This document shows positions 43,377 to 55,316 of a DNA stretch of 64,000 nucleotides, in pieces; within the stretch, counting starts at the first letter, position 1; each line of letters starts with the position of its first letter. A program made the translations under genes and the position numbers. Source of the DNA: Mesocentrotus franciscanus. Lineage: Eukaryota > Echinodermata > Echinoidea > Camarodonta > Strongylocentrotidae. Where the stretch lies: NCBI GenBank assembly GCA_037976565.1, contig CP137684.1, positions 17,418,339-17,482,338 of the forward strand. Direction: 5' to 3'. Below the pieces are notes generated by a model. The model was not told the DNA's origin, did not search any database, and saw only the letters and a program-made list of their open reading frames with translations.

Positions 43377-45280
43377 ATCCGTGACACATGCTCTGCCAAC
43401 GATTGCTCCGCCGACATTTACTCCGCAAAATGCGACATTTGCTCCGACGTCAAATGCTCCGCCAACATTTGCTCCGCCGACAATTGCTCCGCCGACATTT
43501 GCTCTGCTGACAGTTGCTCCGACGACAATTCCTCCGCCGACATTTGCTCCGCGACATTTGCTCCGCCGACAATTGCTCCGCATGAAGCGATAAATGCTCT
43601 GGTGACAAATGCTCCTCGAACGACAGTTGCTCCGCCGACTATTGCTCCCGTGACATTTGCTCCGCACCAAAAGTGCCCCGTAAAGTACAAATGCTACTTG
43701 TACTACGACAAAATAATGCTTCGCTGAAAATATTTTTTATATTTTTTAGTTTGTTTCGTTTTCTGAATGCAATTCATGAAATAATGTACCGGTAGATGAA
43801 ACCAAATGAATGAATGTTGATGATGTGGGAGAAAAAAGGAGTTGCCTAAAAATCATTTCGAATATGCTGAAATAACTTTTCATCTATCACTGTACGTCCC
43901 AGATAATGTGCATGAATAGGTACACTATAAGCAATCATTCATTACATGTCAGGGGAAGTAAAAGCTTATTTTGCAATCTTTCTATTTTAGAGCAGTTTGA
44001 CACATGTATCATACGTTTCCTGTTTGAGCTGTAATTGCAGTAACAATTATCTTCATATTTTTTCAAATTCTTCTACAAACTATAGGCCTAATTTCCATGA
44101 TCCTAACATCATTTTCTACTCGGTTTATCTTCTTCTTATCTCAATTCCAATCAAATTTTTATTGGAGTTCTGGTCATCCAATTACATTTCGAAATAAACA
44201 GTTTCAAAGCATTGTGAAATTAGATTTGGTGTACATACACAAGATTTAGGGATTATCGAATCGATCAATTTGCACACGAAAGTCCCCCTTAGGCACTTGC
44301 GCTGCATGCAGAAACGAGTACGGTAATAGTATATGGGACCAAACTCAATTTATTCTGGCATGAATGTTCAGCCCGAACACTTCAGCTATTTCTTGTCATT
44401 ACTACATTATAAAGGCCTTTGATGAGCAACCCCTTTCAGGGAACCTTTAAAAAAGTTATAACATTCTTCCAAACTGAGAAGGAAACAAAATGCGAAAACA
44501 CACACAAAAAATACTTTTCCCAGAACTTAAGGTTGTCTTTAACCAGTTTTTGGATACCAGGTATGCATAATTATCTTGTACAAAGTAGGCCTACAAATGT
44601 ATTTATGCGTCATTCCGAATTGTCTCAAAACTAGGCAACACACAAAAAATTATTAAAATATCAAAGAATCTATGCTGATGTTGCAAAATAGGTATAAAAA
44701 GGGTTGTAAACCATTCTCTTACTCCTGCTAACCGAACAATAGCCAAAACACTCTCGAATGGTGATGCAACAGGCAGCATTATAACATAAAAACAATCCTA
44801 CATATATCAATTGTTAGATTGTAAATATCCTTAATAACAATACAAATCTAGAAAGCAATTACAGCTCAAACAGGAAACGTATGATACTGTCATGTGTCAA
44901 ACTGCTCTGATATAGAAAGATTGCAAAATAAGCTTTTACTTCCCCTGACATGTAATGATTGCTTAGTGTACATTATCTGGGACGTACATGTACAGTGATA
45001 GATGAAAAGTTAGTTCAGCATATTCGAAATTACTTTTAGGCAACTCCTTTTTCTCCCACATCATCAACATTCATTCATTTCATTGTCGCGGAGCAAATGT
45101 CGCGGAGCAATTGTCGCATTTTGCGGAGTAAATGTCGACGGAGCAACTGTCGGCGAAGCATTTGACGTCGGAGCAATTGTCGCGTAGCAATTGTCGCATT
45201 ATGCAGAGTAAATGTCGGCGGAGTAATCGTCGGCGGAGTAATCGTCGGCGGAGCAATCGTCGGCGGAGCATGTGTCGGGT
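43377..45280. mobile_element. foldback element with arms of 15-bp tandem repeats
   Basis: 43385-43680 is an array of GCTCCGCCGACATTT / GCTCCGCCGACAATT units. 45085-45275 is the same array inverted. Next to each array the sequence is also inverted: 43798-44037 (GAATGTTGATGATGTGGGAG to GAGCTGTAATTGCAG) mirrors 44857-45075. The outer edges GACACATGCTC and GAGCATGTGTC match. The ~820-bp centre is unique. Tandem-repeat arms are the hallmark of foldback-type elements. The AP-rich open frames come from the 15-bp units being a multiple of three. Confidence 0.8.
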
Positions 45281-45364
45281 TACCGAAAAAACTTGAAATT
45301 TGGGGGTCTGGACTTACAGTAGATTTTAGATTCACATGTGTCCGGGGCACCTGTAAGTGTCGAG

Positions 45365-45480
45365 CCCGGTGATGGTTTATTGCTGTTTGGTTTACAACCA
45401 GTTAGTCTACTATTCAATTGGTCTATTCCCATTTGGTCTACACCCAGCTCATCTACTATTCACATGGTCTAATAATCCTT
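45365..45480 (+). repeat. GTTTGGTCTACA minisatellite
   Basis: Units around TGGTCTA..CCCAGTT.(G/A)TCTACTATTCA at ~30-bp spacing, three to four copies. Confidence 0.5.
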
Positions 45481-46012
45481 TCCTCTACTTGCGATCAATC
45501 TGGATCGATCTCAACTCTTTAGTATCGCCCAGGACAACTAAACTCCTGGGACAACTACTGTCTGGAGGCTACATGTACATGTGTTGTCTTTTGAACAAAA
45601 TTCCAGGCAGGGGATTTGTACATATTAAAGCTGTATACTTGTACAGTATGTACATGTACAATATGTAGTACATGTATTCTCAACCCAATAGACCGGTTTA
45701 CTAACATATATTCAAATTTATTGATGTTTTTTTCCAGGGGACCTACACCTAGTGACAAGTTATTCCATTATATTAATGAATGAACTACATTACTTGGAAT
45801 CCAGTCTGCATACATTGCATGTTGCTTTGTCAGACAAGCCTTGGGCAAGCTTTCAGGTCATCAAGATCCTTTGCTTTAAAAGTAAGCATACAATTTGAAT
45901 ATGTTGGTAAACCGGTCTATTTGCCACCAATGGAAATATTTTCTTGAATCTGAGTTGAGTGAATACTTGACAAATGTCATTTACCTTGTTTCTTAAACTA
46001 TACATGCAGGGG

Positions 46013-46257
46013 GGTGTTTCACAAATACTAAGATCGACTAAGTTGGACTTAACTATGGCAGGCCACTGTTTGCTCTCACCATTTACTGGCATTGGTCTTT
46101 CAAGGGACGTACAAATCATGGTCACAAATCTACAGAATTTACATTTTTGAAAATTCATTATTGAAGAGAATAAAGGTGAGAGCAACAGTGGCATGAATGG
46201 CCTGCCATAGTTATGTCCAACTTAAAGTTGATCTTAGTCTTTGTGAAACACTCCCCT
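46013..46257. mobile_element. MITE, CTATGGCAGGCC family, copy 2
   Basis: GGGGTGTTTCACAAATACTA, AGATCGACTAAGTTGGACTT, AACTATGGCAGGCC at the left; GGCCTGCCATAGTTATGTCC, AACTTAAAGTTGATCTTAGT, CTTTGTGAAACACTCCCC at the right. Same core as 35909-36200 (TCACCATTTACTGGC, ATGGTCACAAATCTACAG). Confidence 0.85.
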
Positions 46258-46964
46258 GTACCTGTAGCACTTTGCTTCTCCTCTCTTCATCTGTATCTTG
46301 TGAGATCTTCCTTAATCATTTATTTGAAAAACAAAAACTGTTTATGTAAATATTTACATTTTGGTTTCCCTTTCCTTTGTCTTGTTCATACAGATCTGTT
46401 GCAAACATTGATGCCTGCACATTTCAACTTGCAGTCAGGTGATACAGTCCTGAACCCTACAACCCTTAACTCTCGGCTACAATGTACATGTACTTTGGTG
46501 AAAACGATCACGTAACATTGAGATGTAAGATGTAGTCTTCGAGAGAGACTGTTGCTCCACTTTAGAAGATGACCTTGTACCACAGTTTGCTGATTTTCTG
46601 GACACACTGTAGTCGATGCGCTATGAAGATATGGCAAGCCAAACAAATTTTGAATTCTTGAATACATGTGAAGAAGGTGCATACATGTACACTGTGTGTC
46701 TGCTAAATTCCTGCAGTATTAAATGCCTGTGCCTGTATGAAAAAGAGAAGAAACAGTCAACATTGATATTACAAAAAGGGAAAGATGAACATTTAATTAT
46801 TTGAACAGAGATGACAAGATCAATTTTGAAGCAAAAAATTCTATATTTATTTATTACAGAAGATATATTTTGGCAAACTTCTATTTATTGACATGCTAAC
46901 TTTGATTTTTAGAAGTCTTTGAATTAAGTTTATTCTCTTTGTGAGTTGAAGAAATATTGACAAG
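46258..46964. other. upstream region of the transporter gene, nothing assignable
   Basis: AT-rich, with several TACATGTA motifs. An in-frame TGA at 46947-46949 lies just before the start codon. I see no clear TATA box or initiator. A 5' non-coding exon further upstream cannot be excluded. Confidence 0.4.
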
Positions 46965-48063
46965 ATGGGTTCCATTGTAACTGACAACTCGATCTTCAGC
47001 TATCGGTATTTGACGATGGTGAACCTGATAACGTTAGGGACCGAACTCTGCTCGTCTGCAGCCTTCAGCTATCTCCCGCCCCTGCTGCTCGAAGCTGGCT
47101 TCTCAGAAAGTGGGATGAGCACCGTCATGGCCATGGGACCGTTCCTGGCGCTGTTTCTGCTCCCTGTAATGGGCACGTCAAGTGATCGCTGCCAAAGTCG
47201 GTTTGGACGTCGTCGACCCTACATCGCCGTGCTCTCACTAGGAATCGTCATTTCGCTGACTCTTCTTCCAAACACGAAGCTGATCACTGCCTACTTCACC
47301 CCCTACTTCCCGGAGAAGCAATTCAGCTTGATGTTCTTAGCAGCATGTGTGATTCTCCTAGACTTCTGCTCTCAGGTATGCTACACGCCCATCGAGTCAC
47401 TCCTGTCGGACCCCTGCAAAACGGAAACCCAACGTAACCGCAGCTTCGGAATATTCTCACTGATGATGTCATTGGGTGCGTGTCTAGGGTACTGGATAGT
47501 GTCGGTTAATTGGAACGAAACCATCATAGGTTCTTATTTGGGAGGACATGAAAGAACGTTGTTCACTCTACTGCTCATCCTGTTCACATTCTGTTTTATT
47601 CTATCGACTTACATTGCGCACGATCCTCCATTACTTGATGCTTCACCCGAAGACATCATCGAAGTGAACTCTGTCAAATCTCATCCAACACTGAATGGAA
47701 AGCCAGCACTAAAGACTGCAAATGGTGGAACCATTACATCAGTACCTGTTATGATATCAGCAACTCAGAAGACTCTATCCTATCCAGCCCCTTCCAGGAT
47801 ATGTATTCGTGTGAAGGCCATGTGCTCGTCTCTTTTCGCGTGCATTTCTAGACCAAAGATTGACCTCAGCCCCATTGCGGACACCCTCGAAGGCATAAGG
47901 ACGATGCCAAAGGCTATGAAGACGCTTTGGATGTCGCACCTAATGACATGCACAGCAGTGATGGGCTTTCGGTTATATTTCACGGACTACATGGGCGAAT
48001 CGATATTTAGTGGCAATCCCGAAGGAGTTGATGGCTCTCTTGTCAAAAGAGCTTATGAAGAAG
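46965..48063 (+). CDS. slc45a3: SLC45-family (prostein/SLC45A3-like) transporter, first coding exon
   Basis: Membrane carrier of the major facilitator superfamily; SLC45 members are linked to proton-coupled sugar transport. This exon gives 366 codons plus one base: helices at roughly residues 15-37, 50-70, 86-102, 121-143, 161-181, 198-216 and 318-335. The SDRCQSRFGRRRPYI signature sits in the loop between helices 2 and 3, and LDFCSQVCYTPIESLLSD in helix 4. A long hydrophilic loop lies at about 217-300. The start ATG at 46965 has A at -3 and G at +4, and an in-frame TGA stands 15 bp upstream. The exon ends at the donor GAAG|GTAAGA (48063/48064), phase 1. The open frame continues to 48119 only by intron read-through. 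Codon use is GC-richer than the surroundings, as expected of a real gene. The closest match by recalled motifs is SLC45A3. Confidence 0.88.
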
Positions 48064-48699
48064 GTAAGAAAGTCTATGATTGTTTTGTGTCATTTAGGGC
48101 TCTGGAGCCAGTTTCTTGAAACCATCATAAGTCTAAGATCTTGGACATCCTTTAGAAATGTGTGTCATTCTATAACGCAGGTTTCAAGGGGATGTCGATG
48201 TTGAAGAAGTTAGACAATTTTTTGAGAAACGGCCCCCTGTTAGTCCCTTGGTGGCGACAGATATCACACAAAAAGGGTAATTTTCGTGGATGTTTGTGAA
48301 TATTGAATGTTTGGGTATCTGGAAAAGGAACAAGATTATTGAGGGAGTAAAAAAACTCCATGATAGAAGGGTAATATTTTGACAATGTTCGCAAATATGT
48401 CAATGCACTTTGTCATCAGTGTGTGTACCCCATATTAAGCCAAAATTTGGTTCCTATTTTATTTAAAGCCCATTTCGAACATTTTTTCATGCAAAAAAGG
48501 GTCATATTTTACAGAAATGTACTTGAAATTGTGAAAAATAGGAGTGATTTTCTACTCCGATAACGTTATACTGTAGTTGTAGATTTTTATTTTCTAACTT
48601 TTATTGGGGCCCATGTCAAGTTCCTCCTCCTTTGTACATGTTTATTGTAAAATGTTAAAGTGGATCCTAGATTCCTACATAGTAATCAAATGATTATCT

Positions 48700-49030
48700 G
48701 TTCATATTCATCTATTTATCTTTTTATCTATTTATTATTTTATTTATTAATTTATTCAACACATATTTATTTATTTATTTATTCACTTATTTATTTATTT
48801 ATATTTATTTAATTTTTCATTTAGTTATTTTATTTATTCACAATTCATTTATTTATTTATTTGCATATTTATTTCTTTATTTTTTTCTTTCTTTCTTTAT
48901 GTATACATGCATTTATTTATTTATTTATTTTACTTACTTATTCATTTACATGTATTTATTTCTTTATTTCATTTCTTTGTGTGTTTGTTTCTTGTATTTA
49001 TTTCTTTATTTCATTTCATTGTGTGTTTGT
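48700..49030. repeat. (ATTT)n-rich low-complexity tract
   Basis: Long run of TTTATTTATT variants interrupted by TTCTTTCTTTC and a duplicated TTTATTTCATTTC.TTGTGTG block. Phe/Leu/Tyr-rich open frames here are artefacts. Confidence 0.8.
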
Positions 49031-50060
49031 TTCTTGCTGTCTGTTTTGTCTACATGTAGAAAGCAATGCGAAGGAACATTTAGGAAAGCTGCTGGCAATG
49101 AGTTAATCCAATCTACATGTAGATTCTAGACTAAGGATAAGATAATCCCCTCTCTCATTGCCTATTAAAGTTTATAGCACAAGCGTAGGCTTAGCCAATC
49201 CATAACAAATCATTAACAAGGATACTTGTAAGTCTAGATTTATTTTCTTAAAAGTCTAAGACGCCTTGGATTAATACAGTTTGAACCCATAGCAATTACT
49301 GAATTAGTGTCTTTTTTTAGTGACATTTTATTTGTCATCTTTTGATCCAGAATGCTGTGAAGTACAAATACATAGGAAGAAAGTACAAAAATCGCTGGAA
49401 AAGTTGAGTTCATTTCTGTTACAGTACATTGTGTCATTCTCGTATTAAAGATAAAGACCAGTTCTGGTCATGCGATTGCATTATGAAAGAAACGTTGTGG
49501 AATCGATCAGAAAAAGGTTGATCATCTACCATATAAGTATTGGTGTGTACTGCAAGGTTCTGGAATCATCAAAATGATAAGAAATTTGGCCCAGTCTTGG
49601 TAAAGTTACAAGCACTGTACACAGAAAGATGTATATGGGACTACGCGACCATGTGCGCGATATCTATTTGGTCCCAATAGATATAATAATTTACCAAATA
49701 TATCAATTACATGTAGTAGGCGGTTTCCCGACTTTCCCGGCAAAATTTGTATCATCACATATTAGTCAAAACATATTCTTTCACATGATTGTTAATGAGA
49801 GCTTCCATTGTATTTTTTGAGAGAGGGGCATTTCCAAAACTGGTCTTTACCTTTAAAGAGCAATTTAATACAAAATAATAATTGAAGTCCTAAATTGGCA
49901 ACGCAAAGTGGAATTCATAATTACAATTTGAGTGTACAAGTCTGCAATTTCCTGTTGATATTGTATTTTTAAACTATTGAAGAGTGGAAACTACAAATGA
50001 TTGTTGCCAATTTGAGGACAAGATGATTCATTGAGACCTTTACAAGAAAACTGAGCTGCT

Positions 50061-50770
50061 GTGGATTAACATCTTTGATGATAATCATGTGACAAGTCAT
50101 CAGATTACATACTACATGTATATCAAGGATAGTCAAAGTTGAAAGCAAAAAGATGAAAAAATGCAGTGGGTAGATCAAGAATTTTGTGAAAGAGGGGGCA
50201 CGGTATTCCACAAATTTCTGACAAGAAAAGGCTATCCTGCTGAAATTTGGGATGCCTTTCGTCTCCAAAATTGATTGACAATCCCCCAAAAAAAAAAAAT
50301 AAATAAAAAAATAAATAAAAGAAAAAGAAAAAAGGTCCCATTTTTAAAACTACTTGTCTATTATAAATTTTTGTGAGAGGAAAAGAAAATAAACAAAGAA
50401 AAGAAAAAAAGAAGCTATGCTGTGGATTAACATCTTTGATGATAATCATGTGACAAGTCATCAGATTACATACCGGTACTATATCAAGGATAGTCAAAGT
50501 TGAAAGCAAAAAGATGAAAAAATGCAGTGCGTAGATCAAGAATTTTGTGAAAGAGGGGGCACGGTATTCCACAAATTTCTGACAAGAAAAGGCTATCCTG
50601 CTGAAATTTGGGATGCCTTTCGTCTCCAAAATTGATTGACAATCCCCCAAAAAAAAAAAAAAAAACAACAACAACAAATAAATAAATAAAAGAAAAAGAA
50701 AAAAAGTCCCATTTTTTAAACTACTTGTCTATTATAAATTTTTGTGAGAGGAAAAGATAAAAGGAAAAAA
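50061..50770. repeat. tandem duplication, 361-bp period
   Basis: GTGGATTAACATCTTTGATG at 50061 and 50422 start two nearly identical units that run through AAGATGAAAAAATGCAGTG, GGGGGCACGGTATTCCACAA and CATTTTT.AAACTACTTGTC. They differ mainly in the A-run near 50290/50650 and ACTACATGTATA versus ACCGGTACTATA. Confidence 0.85.
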
Positions 50771-50948
50771 AAGAAGCTACTGTATGCCTCCCAAGCCCCC
50801 AGTGAATGAATGGGAATAGAGCTAATTATATTTGTACACTGTTTGTGTCCATGCTTTATTGTTTTGTATTGCTTACATGTACATGTACACAGTACAACAT
50901 GGTAGAGTGCACATTATGCAAGCAGATGTTTAAAGGGCAATCCAACTA

Positions 50949-51123
50949 CAGTCAAACCTGTCTATAACGACCGCCCAAGGGAAACACAAAAAGTGGTCTT
51001 TGTAGACAGGTTCCTTAAGTACATGTTTCAATGAGAAACCATTTTCAAGGGAAACAAAAAAATGTGGTCTTTGTAGACAGGTGGTCCTTTGTAGACAGGT
51101 GGTCACTAAAACAGGTTTGACTG
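50949..51123. mobile_element. mariner/Tc1-type MITE, 175 bp
   Basis: CAGTCAAACCTGTCTATAAC at the left, AACAGGTTTGACTG at the right, flanked by TA on both sides (50947-50948 and 51124-51125). The interior repeats GTGGTCTTTGTAGACAGG. No coding. Confidence 0.85.
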
Positions 51124-53014
51124 TACCGGTATTGTAATAAGTTCATTTTTATGGAAGCAGAAAAATATATGATAAACAGAATGGCAAATATAAAGAATAT
51201 ATTTAAAGAAAGTTATAAATGTTTAAAGGGATTGGGTAACTTTGTCTCAGATTCTGAAACAAAATCCTGGATTTAGCTCATAATGCAATGACAATTATAA
51301 ACCTTTAGGTCAGTCAGAAAACCCCTGACTTTTACGAGCCGATAGCCTGTCTGATTATCAAGATATTTATGATTGGAAATCGAGATCAATTTTTGCGTTT
51401 TCCTAACGGTTTTCATAACACTACAGTCTATTGGGGAAAACGAGTACGGTAAAACCGGACACTCAAAGATTTTTACTTTTTTGAGGCACTTCTTGATCAT
51501 TTTGAAGCGCAATTTTTTTAGGGCTTCAATATTAGACCATATCACAGACACTGATAACATGTACATGTAGGGCCGTGCATCTCAGATTTAACATTGTTAA
51601 ACGATGCCTTTAAGATCACTAAGTCTACATGTACACGTACATGTACATGTCAATCTCAAGTTAGCAGTTTGGTCAGTGGATTGTGATGTAGCCAGGGATA
51701 GCTCTCCTGTTTATCGGTTACAAAAATGTCATTAATTTCTGTTTTTCTCCAAAGTGCCTTCTTCCTTGGGGCACTACTCAAAATGCATTATAGAAAGCAT
51801 ATTACAGGTCCTCTACAGAGAAAAGACCCTTCTGAGCTGAGTCCAGTCATACATTTTTGAAAAATTGAAATTTTAGTCATTTTGTGTGTTGGAACAAATG
51901 TAAAAATTGTCCGCCACTACATCACAGATACATTACCGATTCAGCCAATTTGGAGAGCCTATACCTATAGTGATTAAAACTTTCAAAAATTTTTAATTTT
52001 CAAAAATTAAAAATTCAAACTTTCACCAGTCCACTTCTCTGATTTTTGCGCTTTCCTCTAGAATAATTTGTTATCAAGGTTGGATTACCCTTTGAAGTCA
52101 TTACGGGCAGAACAGTTTATGACAAAACAAACGTACAAAAACTTAACATTCCATCCATTACATTTGTCATGCTGCTCATATTTTTCCTGTTTTGTGGAAT
52201 GGATTCATATTGATCACAACTTGTTATCGATCACATCTCTGTACCAAAGAGATAGGAATTTGTGGACTTGAGATGAATCTAGAAGATTCTAGATCAGATG
52301 CAACTGTTTATGTACATGTATGTGTCTGAAATTCCCTCTGTCCAGTTTTTGAATTATTTATGCTCAAGTTTCTGTTTTACCACAAACAAATGGCAATTTT
52401 ATTTACATTAGAAATGACACTTGTAAATCACATGTAAATATATATACACAATACTTGTTCAGTTCTCAATATCTTTTAATGAATTACCAATGTTCTTTGA
52501 TGCCATGAACTATTTTACTCTGTAAATTAAACAACTTCAGCTCTTAGCTGCATGTTCAATGATTTTTTTAAATCTCAGTAAAGTCAACAAACCAAACCAA
52601 TACAATGTAAATTTGATCTTATAAAAGATAATCTTGAGCTATGGTATGGGAATCGTATGTCGAGAGAACATGGCTATAATTCATTCTGGATTGTTTACCC
52701 TGCAGTAGATCGATTGTTTGAACCATTAAAAATATTTAACTCACAAAAACTTACTGGAAATCATCTTCAATAAATACTACAACTCTTATTTGCACATAGT
52801 GACCTGTGTTGAGCACATGGTATCTACTTACCTTGATTTCTTTATCTTCCTAATTTCTATGCTCATTACTCAGCCCTTATATACATCTTCTACCAAAATC
52901 GTTTGGCACATGTACATTATGTAATTTACTTGTATTGTAATCTTGAACATTCAGTGTAAGTTTTGTTGGATTCTGTGAGAATTTTATCATTACCAGAACT
53001 CAAGCTTTTCTTTA
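51124..53014. other. remaining intron sequence, nothing assignable
   Basis: AT-rich, with TACATGTA clusters near 51560 and 51630. No hairpin or frame I can support. Confidence 0.4.
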
Positions 53015-53058
53015 ATAGCCCTTTTTTCTCTTGTTGTCTCTTTTCCTTCCTTCTCAAG

Positions 53059-53324
53059 GTATTCGTATGGGAAGCTTTGGGCTCCTGCTGCATAGCATCA
53101 TCTCCGCCGTGTTCTCACTTGTCATAGGGGCCGTTATCACCAGGTGGGGGGCTGTTCGCACCTACTTGTTTGGCATGGTGCTGTTCACATTTGCAACCTT
53201 CATCATGCTGTTCATGGATGGTATCATGTTCACACTGCTTCTAGCCAGTCTGACGGGCTTCGCCAATGCTACTATCACCACCGTTCCGTACACACTGCTG
53301 ACAGGGTACCATCAGAAAAAAGAA
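53059..53324 (+). CDS. slc45a3: SLC45-family transporter, second coding exon
   Basis: Starts after the acceptor TTCTCAAG; GT completes the split Gly codon and yields EEG-IRMGSFGLLLHSII, matching the YDEGVRMGS-type start of the eighth helix in SLC45A3. Three helices follow (roughly SIISAVFSLVIGAVIT, TYLFGMVLFTFATFIMLF and FTLLLASLTGFANATI), then PYTLLTGYHQKKE. The donor GAA|GTGAGT at 53324/53325 is phase 0. Joined to the first exon this makes 455 residues. The last two helices of the family are not in the window, so at least one more exon must lie beyond 64000. Confidence 0.87.
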
Positions 53325-53391
53325 GTGAGTTCTACAGTGTAGTTGATCGAGGGTACTATAAATTAGGTTACTATATATCCAGATACTTTAA

Positions 53392-53627
53392 AGGGGAAGT
53401 CCACCCTGATATTAAGTTGATTTTGAAAGAAGCAGAAAAATGAGAGAAACAGGTCAGTGAAAGTTCCGATTAAAAATTAGAAAGTTATGAATTGATAACG
53501 TTTTGATCAATCAAACACAAATAGGCAACGCTGTGACGTATCACGCGAGCTCCTCTCCAGTTTGCTCTGTGCATAAAATTTCATAAACCGTCATTTTCTT
53601 AAAAAGCCAACTTAATATCAGGGTGGA
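53392..53627. mobile_element. TTAA-site MITE, AAGTCCACC family, short copy
   Basis: TTAA at 53388-53391, then AGGGGAAGTCCACCCTGATA and TTAAGTTG; the right part has CCAACTTAATATCAGGGTGG but the outermost ~10 bp and the second TTAA are gone. Internal blocks match 12104-12335. Confidence 0.65.
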
Positions 53628-54133
53628 TGCAGCAATGATCCCAAAAAAGTCTGCAGACACATACTCTACCACACAATAATGATAATATTAATAGTATACG
53701 GAATACGGAGCAGCTACAGTATAGGGCCGATGGAAGTGCAGAAGACTGTGCAGTCGACACACACTGTAGCCTGGCAGTTCCACACCATGGATTGACATAG
53801 CTCTTTTACATCCATACTCCAAAATCAACATAACAAATCCAATTCCCATGCATTTGAAAGAGGAATTTAATAGTTGACCACATTTTGTACAACATTTGTT
53901 AACACATTTTCTTGCATACAGTGGTTTAGTCTGGAATGGCACGTGTCATTGTTATCTTCTTACCGGTATGTGATCAAGATTGTTATTTTTAAAGCAGTGC
54001 AACCATGAAGTGTAACAAACTTTTCTGTTCACGGGAGCTCTTTTAAGATTCGGTGTTGGATAAGTGTGATTTTCTCACAGTGACATTAATGTAGTTTTTT
54101 TCTTTTTTTTTCTTTCTACCAGAGCTTGTTTTT
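53628..54133. other. intron, nothing assignable
   Basis: No motif or frame supported. Confidence 0.4.
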
Positions 54134-54480
54134 AGCTCATCCGGCCCGAAGGGCCCGATGAGCTTATGCCATGGCGTGGCGTCCGGCGTCCGTCCGTCCG
54201 TCCGTCCGTCCACAGTATTCAAAATGCTTCTTCTTTGTTATTTTTCATTTTTTTATTTAAAAATTGTTCTCCATTAACTAATTATGATAATTTATGCAAA
54301 TTTATTCCAAAAAAAAAAAAATTGCTTCATCTCCCTCATTTCTTGACCGATTTTGATTTGGTTTGCTTTATCTGGTAGAGCTAACTTTGGTACACCAAAA
54401 TCCACCCAGAATTTTGAAATTGTTCTCCATTAATTATCTATGCTAATTTATGCAAATTTTTTTTTTTGCAACACCGTGGT
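54134..54480 (+). repeat. AGCTCATCCGGCCC hairpin + (CCGT)n repeat, left part
   Basis: A 31-nt hairpin (54134-54164: AGCTCATCCGGCCC against GGGCCCGATGAGCT), then GGCGTCCGGCG and (CCGT)n at about 54189-54210, then ~120-bp units around TTGCTTCATCTCCCTCATTT, CTTGACCGATTTTGATTTGG and TTTATCTGGTAGAGCT. The same units continue at 60249-60550 beyond a retrotransposon. I recall similar hairpin-plus-microsatellite repeats from molluscs and echinoderms. Confidence 0.7.
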
Positions 54481-54667
54481 GAGTGCGCCTCACAGCTGAC
54501 CTCCCACTGCTCTTGCAACTTTCACTTTATTTTCTGATTTCAGCTGGTATTTTGTTTTGAAGTTTATTACCATTCTTATTGTACTAATCTTCTGACATCA
54601 TAAGACAATTTTGGAGCTAAAATTTTGCATGGTTTGATGTGATATTCTGGTTTCAATTTTTCAAGTT

Positions 54668-55312
54668 TTGGGCTGTATTAGCTGTAGCATAGCATTGACT
54701 GGGAGCCATAGCTTCACTACAGTCTATTGTGGTCCACCCAAGGGAGCATTGAACACAATGAAAGGGTTCAACATTGGCACCCTCCTTTCACTGGTTCTTT
54801 TGTGTTTGTCAAACACCTTGAATGAGGACATTGCTTCTTCATCTATTCATACATGGTCAGTGAATAGAGGTCATTACTACCACCACTGTCATCATTATAC
54901 AGGGAAGAGGATTTTATACTACAGTAATTCAACCTGCACATTTCGTACTGAGTTGACAAAAGCTGGTGATGTACATCCCAATCCTGGCCCCGGGAAAATG
55001 CTGAGGATAATGGAGTTTCTTCTGCATCTTCTACAAGGAGTGTTACACGCAATATCACCCACAGATTGGTGTATAGCAGAGCTGAACTGTTGGATCTACG
55101 CTGCGTGCATCGAATTGACGCATGCACTTGGAAAGCTATCACAACACTTGGGATCTCGAGTAGACGCCCTCGTCACAGAGGCTGCAAAGGAGGTAGACGC
55201 ATACGAAGGCATGCTGAAACGGCCGATAAGACTTCCAATAGTTCCCAAGTTCATTGGGACCAATCTGTGGACTCTGGACATTGTCATATGGTTCTTTGGA
55301 ATGCTAGATCTC
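54668..55312 (+). pseudogene. retrotransposon N-terminal region with signal-like segment and 2A-like motif
   Basis: A hydrophobic segment MKGFNIGTLLSLVLLCLSNT (ATG at 54758) resembles a signal peptide. AGDVHPNPGP follows at 54962-54991. 2A peptides (consensus D-V/I-E-x-N-P-G|P) make the ribosome skip a peptide bond, releasing the upstream product; here the usual E is H, so activity is uncertain. Just after, one base is lost near 54995. The homologous frame goes on as NAEDNGVSSASSTRSVTRNI, YSRAELLDLR, RPRHRGCKGGRRI and VLWNARSL up to the TTAA insertion. Confidence 0.75.
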
Positions 55313-55316
55313 TTAA

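Larger units (their letters stand above)
48064..53058 (+). other. intron of the SLC45-like gene
   Basis: GTAAGA donor and a CCTTCTCAAG acceptor after a long pyrimidine tract (53015-53058). Contains a (TTTA)n-rich tract, a 361-bp tandem duplication, a mariner-type MITE and many TACATGTA motifs. No other exon is seen in it. Confidence 0.8.

Noticed and set aside
43365..43727. Ala/Pro/Thr-rich and Cys/Ser-rich open frames
   Set aside because: Product of 15-bp tandem repeats; inverted copy at 45.1-45.3 kb gives the same.
43377..45280. CRISPR-like array of short repeats
   Set aside because: Units are contiguous 15-mers without spacers, in a eukaryotic genome, arranged as inverted arms.
48861..49129. 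Hydrophobic Phe/Tyr/Leu-rich frames resembling membrane proteins
   Set aside because: They translate a (TTTA)n low-complexity tract inside the transporter intron.
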